Source of the DNA: Synergistes sp.
GTDB taxonomy: Bacteria > Synergistota > Synergistia > Synergistales > Synergistaceae
Assembly (NCBI GenBank): GCA_016288355.1
Contig: JAEEYY010000065.1
Location: 1 to 8,434 of the forward strand
Direction: 5' to 3'
Length of the DNA: 8,434 nt
This document shows, piece after piece, positions 1 through 5,635 of this stretch (its first letter is position 1; the number at the start of each line of letters is the position of its first letter). The translations under genes and the position numbers were made by a program. The notes below the pieces were generated by a model that was not told the DNA's origin, did no database searches, and worked only from the letters and a program-made list of their open reading frames with translations.

Positions 1-2
1 CC

Positions 3-1769
3 GCCGAAGGTATGGAAATACTCGCGGAGCGCTATGCCGCAGAAGCGGACCGCCTTGCAGGAGAAGAGAAAGACCCAAGGCGCAAAGCAGAGCTGCTTCA
101 GATAGCAGAGACATGCCGCCGTGTGCCGGCCTACCCGCCGCGCACCTTCCGCGAAGCAATGCAGTCCTTCTACTTCTATCAGGTCTGCATCTTCATGGAA
201 CAGAACGCCGCGGCCTACAACCCCGGGCGCATGGATCAGTTCCTCTATCCCTACTATAAAGCGGACCTGGAAGCCGGCCGCATCACGCCGGAAGAGGCGC
301 AGGAACTTTTCGACTGCCTGTGGGTAAAATTCTCCGAGCCCTGTGTCTTCCAGGACGAAAAGACCGCAGAGTACTCCTCCGGTTACCCGATGTTCCAGAA
401 CCTTTGTGCAGGGGGCATAGACAAGTTGGGGCGCGACGCCGTGAACGACCTCTCCTACATGATAATCCAGGCGACCATGGATACCAAACTCTACCAGCCG
501 TCGCTTTCGGTGCGCTACAACATGGCGAAGAACCCCAACTCCTTCCTGCGCAAAATAGTCGACCTGATGGTGATGGGCACCGGCTTCCCCGCTTTCCACA
601 ACGATGAAGTGGGAATAAGGATGCTCATGAACAAAGGCGTCCCCTACAACGAGGCGTGGAACTGGAACCCCGGCGGCTGCGTCGAGACCAACCTTGCCGG
701 CAAACTCCGCGCCTACTCGGCACTTGCGGACATCAACCTTGGCAGCATCGTGGAATTCACGCTCTTAAACGGGCGCTGCCGCAAGACCGGTGTGCTTGCC
801 GGCGCAGAGACCGGAGATCCAACCACGTTTGAAACATACGAAGACTTCCTTGACGCCCTCAAGCGCCAGCTGCACTATGTGATACGCACGACCGTCAAGG
901 CCAGCCATATCATCGACGAGATCTGCTTCGAGCGTCCGGTGCCGGCGCTTTCGATAAGCTTTGAAGAGTGCATCGAAAACGCGAAGGACTACGCCTGGGG
1001 CGGAGCCAAATACAACACCGGCAACGGCATAATCTGCATAGGCGTAGCAGACCTCATCAACAGCGTTGCCGCCGTCAAAAAGCTCGTATACGATGATAAG
1101 ACATGCAATATGCGCCAGCTCTTAAGCGCACTGGCAAGCGACTTTGAAGACGTGCCTGAGATACTCAAGGCCTGCAAAGAAGCGCCGAAGTACGGCAATG
1201 ATGACCCGTTTGTCGACACACTGGCGGCCGAACTTTTCGGCTTCATAGCCGACGAGATAGAAAGCTACAGGAGCAAATTCGGCGTTATGACCCCGGGCAT
1301 CCTGCCGGTATCCGGCAACACCCCGTTCGGCAAAGAAGTGGGAGCCCTGCCGTCAGGTCGCCGCGCATGGAAGCCGCTTGCCGACGGAGTCAGCCCCAAC
1401 GGCGGAACAGACGTCAACGGCCCGACTGCGGTACTCAAATCCGTAGCAAACATACCGCACGACCGCTTCGTACAGGGCACGCTGCTCAACATGAAATTAG
1501 ACCCGCAGATGGCCCACAGCGAAAACGGCGTACAGCAGATCATGGCCATGCTGAAGACGCTCTGCTCGCTCGGTGTCTACCACATCCAGTTCAACATAGT
1601 GGACCAGAAGAAACTCATAGACGCTCAGAAACACCCGGAGGAATACAAAGACCTCCTCGTGCGCGTCGCCGGCTACACGGCCTTCTTCGTCGAACTGGGC
1701 GAAGACGTGCAGAACGACATAATCGCGCGCACCACGCAGAGCTCAGTCAACTGCATGACCTGCGGCTAA
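3..1769 (+). CDS. Glycyl radical enzyme (PFL/dehydratase superfamily), C-terminal part, 5' end outside window
   Basis: A cytosolic, oxygen-sensitive enzyme that uses a glycyl/thiyl radical pair for a difficult C-C, C-O or C-N cleavage. The frame is open to the left edge, so the ATG at 12 is internal; family members have about 780-900 residues, so roughly 200-300 are missing. Counting from that ATG, the thiyl cysteine is C223 in GGCVET, with the C-x-E pattern (E225) of the glycerol/choline/hydroxyproline and arylacetate lyase groups, unlike the Cys-Cys pair of pyruvate formate-lyase. The radical glycine is G554 in RVAGYTAFF, 31 residues from the C-terminus, followed by the usual IIARTTQ tail. 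QPSLSVRYN and GFPAFHNDE are typical barrel motifs. The activase follows directly. I cannot assign the substrate: no small subunit gene (as in hydroxyphenylacetate decarboxylase), no diol dehydratase partners and no microcompartment genes are visible. The superfamily call is secure, the reaction open. Confidence 0.95.
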   Translation, partial: AEGMEILAERYAAEADRLAGEEKDPRRKAELLQIAETCRRVPAYPPRTFREAMQSFYFYQVCIFMEQNAAAYNPGRMDQFLYPYYKADLEAGRITPEEAQELFDCLWVKFSEPCVFQDEKTAEYSSGYPMFQNLCAGGIDKLGRDAVNDLSYMIIQATMDTKLYQPSLSVRYNMAKNPNSFLRKIVDLMVMGTGFPAFHNDEVGIRMLMNKGVPYNEAWNWNPGGCVETNLAGKLRAYSALADINLGSIVEFTLLNGRCRKTGVLAGAETGDPTTFETYEDFLDALKRQLHYVIRTTVKASHIIDEICFERPVPALSISFEECIENAKDYAWGGAKYNTGNGIICIGVADLINSVAAVKKLVYDDKTCNMRQLLSALASDFEDVPEILKACKEAPKYGNDDPFVDTLAAELFGFIADEIESYRSKFGVMTPGILPVSGNTPFGKEVGALPSGRRAWKPLADGVSPNGGTDVNGPTAVLKSVANIPHDRFVQGTLLNMKLDPQMAHSENGVQQIMAMLKTLCSLGVYHIQFNIVDQKKLIDAQKHPEEYKDLLVRVAGYTAFFVELGEDVQNDIIARTTQSSVNCMTCG

Positions 1770-1779
1770 GGATAAAAAC

Positions 1780-2721
1780 ATGGAAAGCCCGCGCAAGACC
1801 ACCGGCACCGTGCTGCGCTTCGAAAGAAGCTCGATATATGACGGAGACGGACTCAGGACAGTCCTTTTCCTCAAAGGCTGTCCGCTGCGCTGTCTCTGGT
1901 GCTCGACGCCCGAATCGCAGAAATTCGAACCGGAGCGCGGTATCACGCACGAAAAATGCACCCTCTGCGGCAGATGCGTAAAAGCCTGCCCAAACGGCGC
2001 GCTTTCAATAGAAGGCGGCCGGGTAAAAACAGACCGGGAAAAGTGCGCGGGCTGCTTCCATTGTGTGCCGGTTTGCCCGAATTCAGCGATAACCCCCTAC
2101 GGCACGTTAATGACCGCAGAAGAGGCGGTCCGTGAGATAGCGAAAGACGAACTCTTCTTCTTCCACTCAGGCGGCGGGCTTACCGTAAGCGGCGGAGAGC
2201 CGCTTTCGCAGCCGGAATTTCTCAAAGAAGTGCTTGCCGGCTGCCGCAGCCGAGGCATAGAGTGCGCGATAGAAAGCAGCTTCTGCGCGCCATGGGAGAA
2301 GATAGAGCCGATCCTGCCCTATATAAGCCTTCTTCATACGGACATAAAGCATATTGACCCCGAAAAACACAGGAAGCTCACAGGTATTGACAACGCGCAG
2401 ATACTGGACAACATCAAGCGTGCGGACGAAAGCGCCTGCAGTTTCGGCATAGTCATACGCACGCCGCTGATACCGGGGATAAACGACGAAGACGAAGACC
2501 TGATAAAGCTTGCGGAATACGTGCGCGGCCTTAAGAAACTCCGCTTCATGGAATTCCTGGCCTATCACAGGCTGGGCACGGAGACTTACAAACGTCTGGA
2601 AAAAGAATACGTGCTTGATGAGATACAGCCGCCGGATGCGCAGTTCATGCGAGAAAAGGCTCTGCTGTTCAAAAAAGCGGCAGGAGTTACGGTCAAAGTA
2701 AACAACGTTTTAATAGAATGA
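1780..2721 (+). CDS. Glycyl radical enzyme activating enzyme (radical SAM, with ferredoxin-like double cluster domain)
   Basis: A radical SAM protein that cleaves S-adenosylmethionine and abstracts hydrogen from the glycine of the preceding enzyme. The 313-residue length is normal for the class with an inserted ferredoxin domain. The radical SAM cluster is CPLRCLWC (C34, C38, C41, the CxxxCxxC pattern). Two further [4Fe-4S] motifs follow: C60/C63/C66/C70 (CTLCGRCVKACP) and C89/C92/C95/C99 (CAGCFHCVPVCP). The SAM-binding SGGEP motif lies at about 137-141. The start codon is 10 nt after the GRE stop, and AAGGA (1768-1772) overlaps that stop, so translation is probably coupled and the pair is one operon. 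Extra clusters occur in activases of glycerol dehydratase, choline lyase and arylacetate decarboxylase, and are absent from the pyruvate formate-lyase activase, consistent with the C-x-E active site next door. Confidence 0.95.
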   Translation: MESPRKTTGTVLRFERSSIYDGDGLRTVLFLKGCPLRCLWCSTPESQKFEPERGITHEKCTLCGRCVKACPNGALSIEGGRVKTDREKCAGCFHCVPVCPNSAITPYGTLMTAEEAVREIAKDELFFFHSGGGLTVSGGEPLSQPEFLKEVLAGCRSRGIECAIESSFCAPWEKIEPILPYISLLHTDIKHIDPEKHRKLTGIDNAQILDNIKRADESACSFGIVIRTPLIPGINDEDEDLIKLAEYVRGLKKLRFMEFLAYHRLGTETYKRLEKEYVLDEIQPPDAQFMREKALLFKKAAGVTVKVNNVLIE

Positions 2722-2754
2722 AAAATTGACAGGGAAAACCGGAGGGAGCGCGGC

Positions 2755-2793
2755 ATGCGCTCTTTCTGTTTTCTTTGCAGATACGGAGGGTAA
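2755..2793 (+). CDS. Possible 12-codon leader peptide upstream of the EamA permease
   Basis: GGAGGG (2741-2746) stands 8 nt before an ATG that opens a 12-codon frame, MRSFCFLCRYGG, ending with TAA at 2791-2793, which is 10 nt before the permease start. The last two codons, GGA GGG, are the Shine-Dalgarno sequence of the permease, so ribosomes finishing this peptide would sit on that site. GAGCGC (2746-2751) and GCGCTC (2757-2762) form a hairpin with the start codon in and beside its loop. The peptide has two Cys and three Phe. A good RBS and the overlap are visible facts; translation and any control function are inference. The ORF could also be chance. Confidence 0.3.
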   Translation: MRSFCFLCRYGG

Positions 2794-2803
2794 TCAACTT
2801 CTG

Positions 2804-3664
2804 ATGGACATAAAAGCAAAGAGTCTGCTCAAAATACATATAGGCGTCCTGCTCTTCGGAGGAACGGGGCTTTTCGGCAGATTTGTATCTGTCCCGGCTC
2901 CGCTGATCACATTCGGCAGAGTAGTCTTTTCAAGCATATCCTTTTTTGCCTTTTTCAAAATAAAACATATAGACATCAGGCTTGATTCTTTGAAAGAATA
3001 CCTCCTTATCATCTTTACCGGCGCGGTGCTGGCGCTGCACTGGTCGGCTTTCTACCAGTCAGTGAAAGTGTCGACTGTAGCCATCGCGCTGATCACATTT
3101 GCCACCTACCCTATCTTCGTAACCTTCGCGGAACCTGCAATGTTTCATGAAAAGCTGAAAAAAAAGGACCTGCTTTGTTCGATAATCATGTTTATAGGCG
3201 TGATAATCATCGTGCCGGAATTCCATCTTGCCAACACGATGACGCTCGGCATTGCATGGGGGATGCTCAGCAGCTTTACCTGGTCTTTCATTTCGCTGAT
3301 AAACAGAATCTTTGCGCTGAAATACCAGGGAGCGGTCGTAGCCTTCTACGAACAGTGCACGGCTGCGGTGGTGCTGGCGCCGCTCTTCTTTTACCTGCGC
3401 CCGGCTTTATGCGTGAAAGACGTCTGCCTGCTCGCTCTGCTCGGCGTCGTCTTTACCGGCCTTGCGCACTCGCTGGTCATAAGCGGCATGAAAGTAGTCA
3501 GAGCACAGACGACTGGCATAATTTCGAGCCTTGAGACCCCGTACGGCATAATCTATGCGGCACTTCTTTTAGGGGAGATACCGACCTTCAAAGAGCTGTT
3601 GGGCGGTGCGATAATCCTTCTCACCGCGTTCTATTCCACAGTGCTCTCAAAAAAAGAAAATTAG
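2804..3664 (+). CDS. EamA/DMT-superfamily permease (10 predicted TM helices)
   Basis: An inner-membrane transporter of the drug/metabolite transporter superfamily, usually an exporter of amino acids or other small metabolites. With the start at ATG 2804 it has 286 residues, the usual family length, and begins MDIKAKSLLKIHIGVLLFGG. The frame is open back to TTG 2726, but that extension is polar, unlike the family, and GGAGGG at 2785-2790 serves the ATG, although with a rather long 13-nt gap. Hydrophobic segments are spread over the whole length as two EamA repeats; the second (around residues 145-280) includes GLAHSLVISGMKVVRAQTTG and ends in a short lysine-rich tail, LSKKEN. It lies 82 nt after the activase gene and may be co-transcribed, which would suggest export of a product or a related metabolite, but nothing in the sequence proves this. 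The final 74 codons are duplicated at 5038-5261. Substrate unknown. Confidence 0.9.
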   Translation: MDIKAKSLLKIHIGVLLFGGTGLFGRFVSVPAPLITFGRVVFSSISFFAFFKIKHIDIRLDSLKEYLLIIFTGAVLALHWSAFYQSVKVSTVAIALITFATYPIFVTFAEPAMFHEKLKKKDLLCSIIMFIGVIIIVPEFHLANTMTLGIAWGMLSSFTWSFISLINRIFALKYQGAVVAFYEQCTAAVVLAPLFFYLRPALCVKDVCLLALLGVVFTGLAHSLVISGMKVVRAQTTGIISSLETPYGIIYAALLLGEIPTFKELLGGAIILLTAFYSTVLSKKEN

Positions 3665-3825
3665 CCGGCAAAGGGGCATGTATCCGGTCCTTGACAGATG
3701 TACCGCGGGCGTGAAGGATACGCGGTATCTGCCCGTCATATTCCGGGACTTACAGCGCGAAGCGCCCGACCGCTTACGCGCGATAAGCGGCATGTACAGG
3801 GTGCGGATAGTCAAATAACCGGCCG
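3439..3825 (+). repeat. Direct repeat, copy 1 (permease 3' end plus downstream sequence)
   Basis: The sequence from GCTCGGCGTCGTC to the GGCCG after the 46-codon ORF recurs at 5037-5424. This copy contains the intact permease 3' end with its TAG stop. Alignment by eye shows five substitutions in the coding part (all third-position and silent), then one base of difference in the A-run (seven A here, six in copy 2), then a more divergent tail with roughly fifteen substitutions and two single-base indels. The right end carries ATAACCG (3815-3821), a heptamer also found directly to the left of copy 2 (5031-5037). Confidence 0.97.
3678..3818 (+). CDS. Possible 46-residue small protein downstream of the permease
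   Basis: An ATG preceded by AAGGGG (3671-3676, a single base from the ATG, so a tight spacing) opens 46 codons starting MYPVLDRCTAGVKDTRYLPV and ending RVRIVK, TAA at 3816-3818. It lies 13 nt after the permease stop and before the terminator hairpin at 3902, so it would be on the permease transcript. I recognise no family; it has one Cys and is basic at the C-terminus. The second copy of the region (5276-5417) carries the same frame with about seven amino acid replacements, mostly conservative (V/L, I/V, L/I), plus one inserted base that breaks it. The last 14 codons are identical in both copies. It could be a true small gene, the 3' end of an eroded gene, or a chance ORF. Confidence 0.35.
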   Translation: MYPVLDRCTAGVKDTRYLPVIFRDLQREAPDRLRAISGMYRVRIVK

Positions 3826-3896
3826 AAGTGAGAAACTAAGGCCCAAAACGCTGCATTGAAGCAAAAATCGCGCGGCGCTTATCTGCAGCAGTTACC

Positions 3897-3935
3897 AAAA
3901 ACGGCACAGGATCTCAAAAGTCCTGCGCCGCTTTT
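3897..3935. terminator. Bidirectional Rho-independent terminator
   Basis: CGGCACAGGA (3902-3911) pairs with TCCTGCGCCG (3921-3930) across a 9-nt loop, with one A/C mismatch that becomes a G-U wobble in the minus-strand RNA. On the plus strand the stem is followed by CTTTTATTAT, on the minus strand by TTTTT (complement of 3897-3901). It lies between the rightward permease unit and the end of the leftward toxin gene, and suits both. Confidence 0.88.
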
Positions 3936-3949
3936 ATTATCAGTCCGGG

Positions 3950-4222
3950 CTAATTTGAAAATATGTCGCTGTGCGAGCCCGTGCGCTCAAAGAGAATAAT
4001 TCCGTCTCCGGTTTTGTATATCAGCAGCCAGTCCGGGGAGATGTGGCATTCCCTGCGGCCTCTCCAGTTTCCGGTGAGCTGATGGTCGCGGTGCCTTGGG
4101 GCAAGTGCGGCCTCCGAGCAAAGGAGGCGTATGACATCTTTCAGCGACTCGATATCAAACTGCCTTTTCTGAAGCGTTTTCAGGTCTTTTTTGAATTGAC
4201 TTGTGTATTCAGGCAGAAGCAT
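3950..4222 (-). CDS. yafQ-like: YafQ/RelE-superfamily mRNA interferase toxin
   Basis: The toxin of a type II toxin-antitoxin pair: a small ribosome-dependent endoribonuclease that cleaves mRNA during translation when not bound by its antitoxin. The length, 90 residues, is normal. The family signature is complete: HRDHQLTGNWRGRRECHISP, then DWLLIYK and the C-terminal RTGSHSDIF. The residues matching the YafQ catalytic set are H47, H60, D64 and H84, so the active site appears intact. The start codon lies two bases after the antitoxin stop, so the two are translationally linked, antitoxin first, as in dinJ-yafQ. A bidirectional terminator lies just past its stop. The module lies between two ~388-bp direct repeats, which suggests acquired DNA. 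The family is clear; the exact codon cut specificity cannot be read from the sequence. Confidence 0.95.
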   Translation of the reverse strand: MLLPEYTSQFKKDLKTLQKRQFDIESLKDVIRLLCSEAALAPRHRDHQLTGNWRGRRECHISPDWLLIYKTGDGIILFERTGSHSDIFSN

Positions 4223-4224
4223 GG

Positions 4225-4500
4225 CTATATACCAAGCTCGGAAAACATTTCGTCCGCGGTTTTGAACCTTCTTCTGCCGGATCTTATTATCTCGTCGCCT
4301 TCGTCCATAGCCGCAATCGTCGCGGAGTTCGGTTTGGGAGATGTCATGCGCACTGCGAACGGCAGCGCACGTTCACGAATCGACTGCCTAAGGAAAATAT
4401 TTATGGCGGTTGTCATATCAAGCCCGAATTCCGAAAAAAGCTCCTGCGCTTCTTTTTTAACTTCTGAGTCCATGCGGATGTTCATTGATGTCGTAGGCAT
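4225..4500 (-). CDS. dinJ-like: RelB/DinJ-family antitoxin
   Basis: The labile antitoxin paired with the adjacent toxin; it binds the toxin through its C-terminal half and the operator DNA through an N-terminal ribbon-helix-helix. With the ATG at 4500 the protein has 91 residues beginning MPTTSMNIRMDSEVKKEAQE. The ribbon-helix-helix region (TSMNIRMDSEV, then the helix around DMTTAINIFLRQSIRERALPF) matches DinJ proteins; the tail FKTADEMFSELGI is the usual toxin-binding helix. The start is decided by AAGGAG (4509-4514 on the minus strand), 8 nt upstream of ATG 4500. The in-frame GTG at 4509 overlaps that site and is unlikely to be used. The AT-rich palindromic DNA just upstream is the expected autoregulatory operator. 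Confidence 0.94.
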   Translation of the reverse strand: MPTTSMNIRMDSEVKKEAQELFSEFGLDMTTAINIFLRQSIRERALPFAVRMTSPKPNSATIAAMDEGDEIIRSGRRRFKTADEMFSELGI

Positions 4501-4514
4501 GTCTTGCACTCCTT

Positions 4515-4583
4515 AATATGCATATTATATGCACAATAGATATTTTATAAGCATATTATATAGACAAAACTGGCACAGAGCAA
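4515..4583 (-). promoter_or_regulatory. Promoter and operator of the toxin-antitoxin operon
   Basis: Upstream of the antitoxin lies the perfect 12-bp palindrome AATATGCATATT (4515-4526) and a direct repeat GCATATTATAT at 4520-4530 and 4551-4561, spaced 31 bp, close to three helical turns. On the minus strand TATAAT (4560-4555) with TTGCTC 17 bp upstream is a fair sigma-70-type promoter; a second TATAAT lies at 4529-4524. Placement of repeats over and downstream of the -10 region suits repression by the antitoxin or the toxin-antitoxin complex. The repeats are visible; the role is inferred from how DinJ/RelB systems work. Confidence 0.6.
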
Positions 4584-4701
4584 GCCTGGCGATCATTGCC
4601 ATTTATACGCGCGGCGGAAGGTGTTGTTTCGGCTTCGGCAGAGGGGGCTTTTCGTTTTTTCAGCCCTTTGGCTCGAACGACCCGTTAAAAAGGTACTTAG
4701 T
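4584..4701. other. Non-coding stretch between TA promoter and lipoprotein relic
   Basis: No RBS-supported gene, RNA gene or convincing terminator was found here. A plus-strand frame crosses it (4529-4816) but starts inside the TA operator without an RBS and has no coding character. Together with the relic and the operator it forms the AT-richer interior of the segment between the two direct repeats. Confidence 0.4.
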
Positions 4702-4982
4702 TCAACAAAAAACATCCGTTTTAGGCTGCAAAGCTGTGGAATGTAAGCTATGCCGGGGACACACGCATTCCTGGCTTATATTGTTTAAAGAGAACTCCCG
4801 GCTAAGCCGATGGTGATTATCTAATAAATCACTTAAAACTGCATTTATCGTTTTACTTTGCATTATTGAAAACTCTGTGATCACATCTTGAAATGAAAGG
4901 GTTATTCCCACCGTATGTCAGCCATGACACTTATTCTGTCGCACTTGAAGGATAAAATAGTTAAAAAGTAAGTGCTTTTTAA
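4702..4982 (-). pseudogene. Relic of a small lipoprotein gene (fragment A)
   Basis: Read leftward, 4982-4941 gives a signal-peptide-like stretch, LKSTYFLTILSFKC, running into CDRISVMADI, then a stop. One frame over, from about 4911, the reading continues GITLSFQDVITEFSIMQSK to a stop at 4702. Fragment B near the right end of the window has the same order without the early break: SILLSGCDRI, then GGILLHLPDMITEVL. The two frames of fragment A thus join into one protein with a frameshift around 4905-4915. The conserved Cys-Asp-Arg-Ile after a hydrophobic run looks like a lipobox. No ATG with an RBS is seen. The family is unknown to me. The homology between the fragments is visible; the lipoprotein nature and the frameshift are inference. 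Confidence 0.5.
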
Positions 4983-5037
4983 ACAAAAACTCTAATAAAG
5001 ACGGCAGGGAAGCCGTACGGCTGCCAAAGGATAACCG

Positions 5038-5261
5038 CTCGGCGTCGTCTTTACCGGCCTTGCGCACTCGCTGGTCATAAGCGGAATGAAAGTCGTCAGA
5101 GCGCAGACGACGGGCATAATTTCGAGCCTTGAGACCCCGTACGGCATAATCTACGCGGCACTTCTTTTAGGGGAGATACCGACCTTCAAAGAGCTGTTGG
5201 GCGGTGCGATAATCCTTCTCACCGCGTTCTATTCCACAGTGCTCTCAAAAAAGAAAATTAG
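5038..5261 (+). pseudogene. Truncated duplicate of the EamA permease 3' end
   Basis: This piece encodes the last ~74 codons of the permease (from LGVVFTGLAHSLVISGMKVV) without start, promoter or first eight helices. Relative to 3440-3664, codons GGC/GGA, GTA/GTC, GCA/GCG, ACT/ACG and TAT/TAC differ, all silently. One A is missing from the run before the end, so the original TAG (5259-5261) is read through in another frame to TGA at about 5290. An internal ATG at 5086 lies inside a transmembrane segment and lacks an RBS. Not expected to make a functional protein. Confidence 0.9.
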
Positions 5262-5275
5262 CCAGCAGAGAGGGC

Positions 5276-5417
5276 ATGTATCCGGCCCTTGACAGATGTA
5301 CCGCGGGCTTAAAGGATATGCTGTATCTGCCGGTCGTGTTTCGTAGACTTACAGCGCGAAGCGCTTGACCGCATACGCGCGATAAGCGGCATGTACAGGG
5401 TGCGGATAGTCAAATAA
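5276..5417 (+). pseudogene. Frameshifted duplicate of the 46-codon ORF
   Basis: Starts MYPALDRCTAGLKDMLYLPV, parallel to the intact ORF at 3678-3818. One extra A after the FR codons throws the frame to an early TGA; correcting it restores DLQREALDRIRAISGMYRVR and the same TAA. Whether the parent ORF is a real gene is uncertain, so this is a relic of a candidate. Confidence 0.35.
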
Positions 5418-5492
5418 CCGGCCGGTTCCTTTAAACGGCAAATCTTCAAATGGCGCGTGGCAGTAGTTCCCTGGTCATTTTTTTATTTCTTA

Positions 5493-5510
5493 TACAACAA
5501 AATCGTTGTA
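5493..5510. promoter_or_regulatory. Short inverted repeat, possible secondary operator
   Basis: TACAAC (5493-5498) and GTTGTA (5505-5510) are inverted around AAAATC. The right half, ATCGTTGTA, closely matches the arm ends of the large palindrome at 5548-5593 (ATCGTTGCA), so both may be bound by the same protein. Confidence 0.4.
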
Positions 5511-5547
5511 AAATTCCTCATTTATTACCTAATTATCATATGAATTA

Positions 5548-5593
5548 TGCAACGATAATGCAATGTAAAATTTTTCATTGCATTATCGTTGCA
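5548..5593. promoter_or_regulatory. 46-bp near-perfect palindrome, candidate operator of the AlbA_2 regulator
   Basis: TGCAACGATAATGCAATG (5548-5565) is perfectly complementary, 18 of 18, to 5576-5593. The 10-nt centre is itself AAAATTTT flanked by T on both sides, so 44 of 46 bases lie in the dyad and only 5566/5575 do not pair. It ends 42 bp before the regulator's start codon. The right arm overlaps a weak possible promoter (TTGCAT 5578-5583, 17 bp, TAGGAT 5601-5606). A long dyad right in front of a DNA-binding regulator suggests autoregulation; that it is an operator is inference. It lacks the GC stem and T-tail of a terminator. Confidence 0.65.
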
Positions 5594-5635
5594 GTTATAG
5601 TAGGATATCGGTGTTAAATAATGGAGGTTTTTGCA

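Larger units (their letters stand above)
5037..5424 (+). repeat. Direct repeat, copy 2
   Basis: Second copy of 3439-3825, 1598 bp to the right in the same orientation. Its left edge (GCTCGGCG) is joined to ATAACC, giving ATAACCG at 5031-5037, the same heptamer that ends copy 1. The permease frame has a TAA at 5032-5034, immediately upstream of the homology, so this copy was never a complete gene here. Its right end lies in the palindrome AACCGGCCGGTT (5416-5427). Confidence 0.97.

Noticed and set aside
989..1549. Two minus-strand open frames inside the glycyl radical enzyme gene
   Set aside because: They run antisense to a clearly coding, motif-bearing gene, lack RBSs and have no recognisable protein features; they reflect its codon bias.
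3971..4516. 181-codon plus-strand frame across the toxin-antitoxin genes
   Set aside because: It is antisense to two proteins with full family signatures and has no RBS.
4529..4816. 95-codon plus-strand frame after the TA operator
   Set aside because: Its start lies in the operator, no RBS precedes it, composition is not protein-like, and it overlaps the lipoprotein relic on the other strand.
5086..5292. 68-codon frame in repeat copy 2 as a gene of its own
   Set aside because: It starts inside a transmembrane segment of the duplicated permease, without RBS, and ends in a shifted frame.
5548..5593. The large palindrome as a Rho-independent terminator or MITE
   Set aside because: The stem is AT-rich with no T-tail after it, and there are no target-site duplications or second copies in the window; an operator fits its place better.
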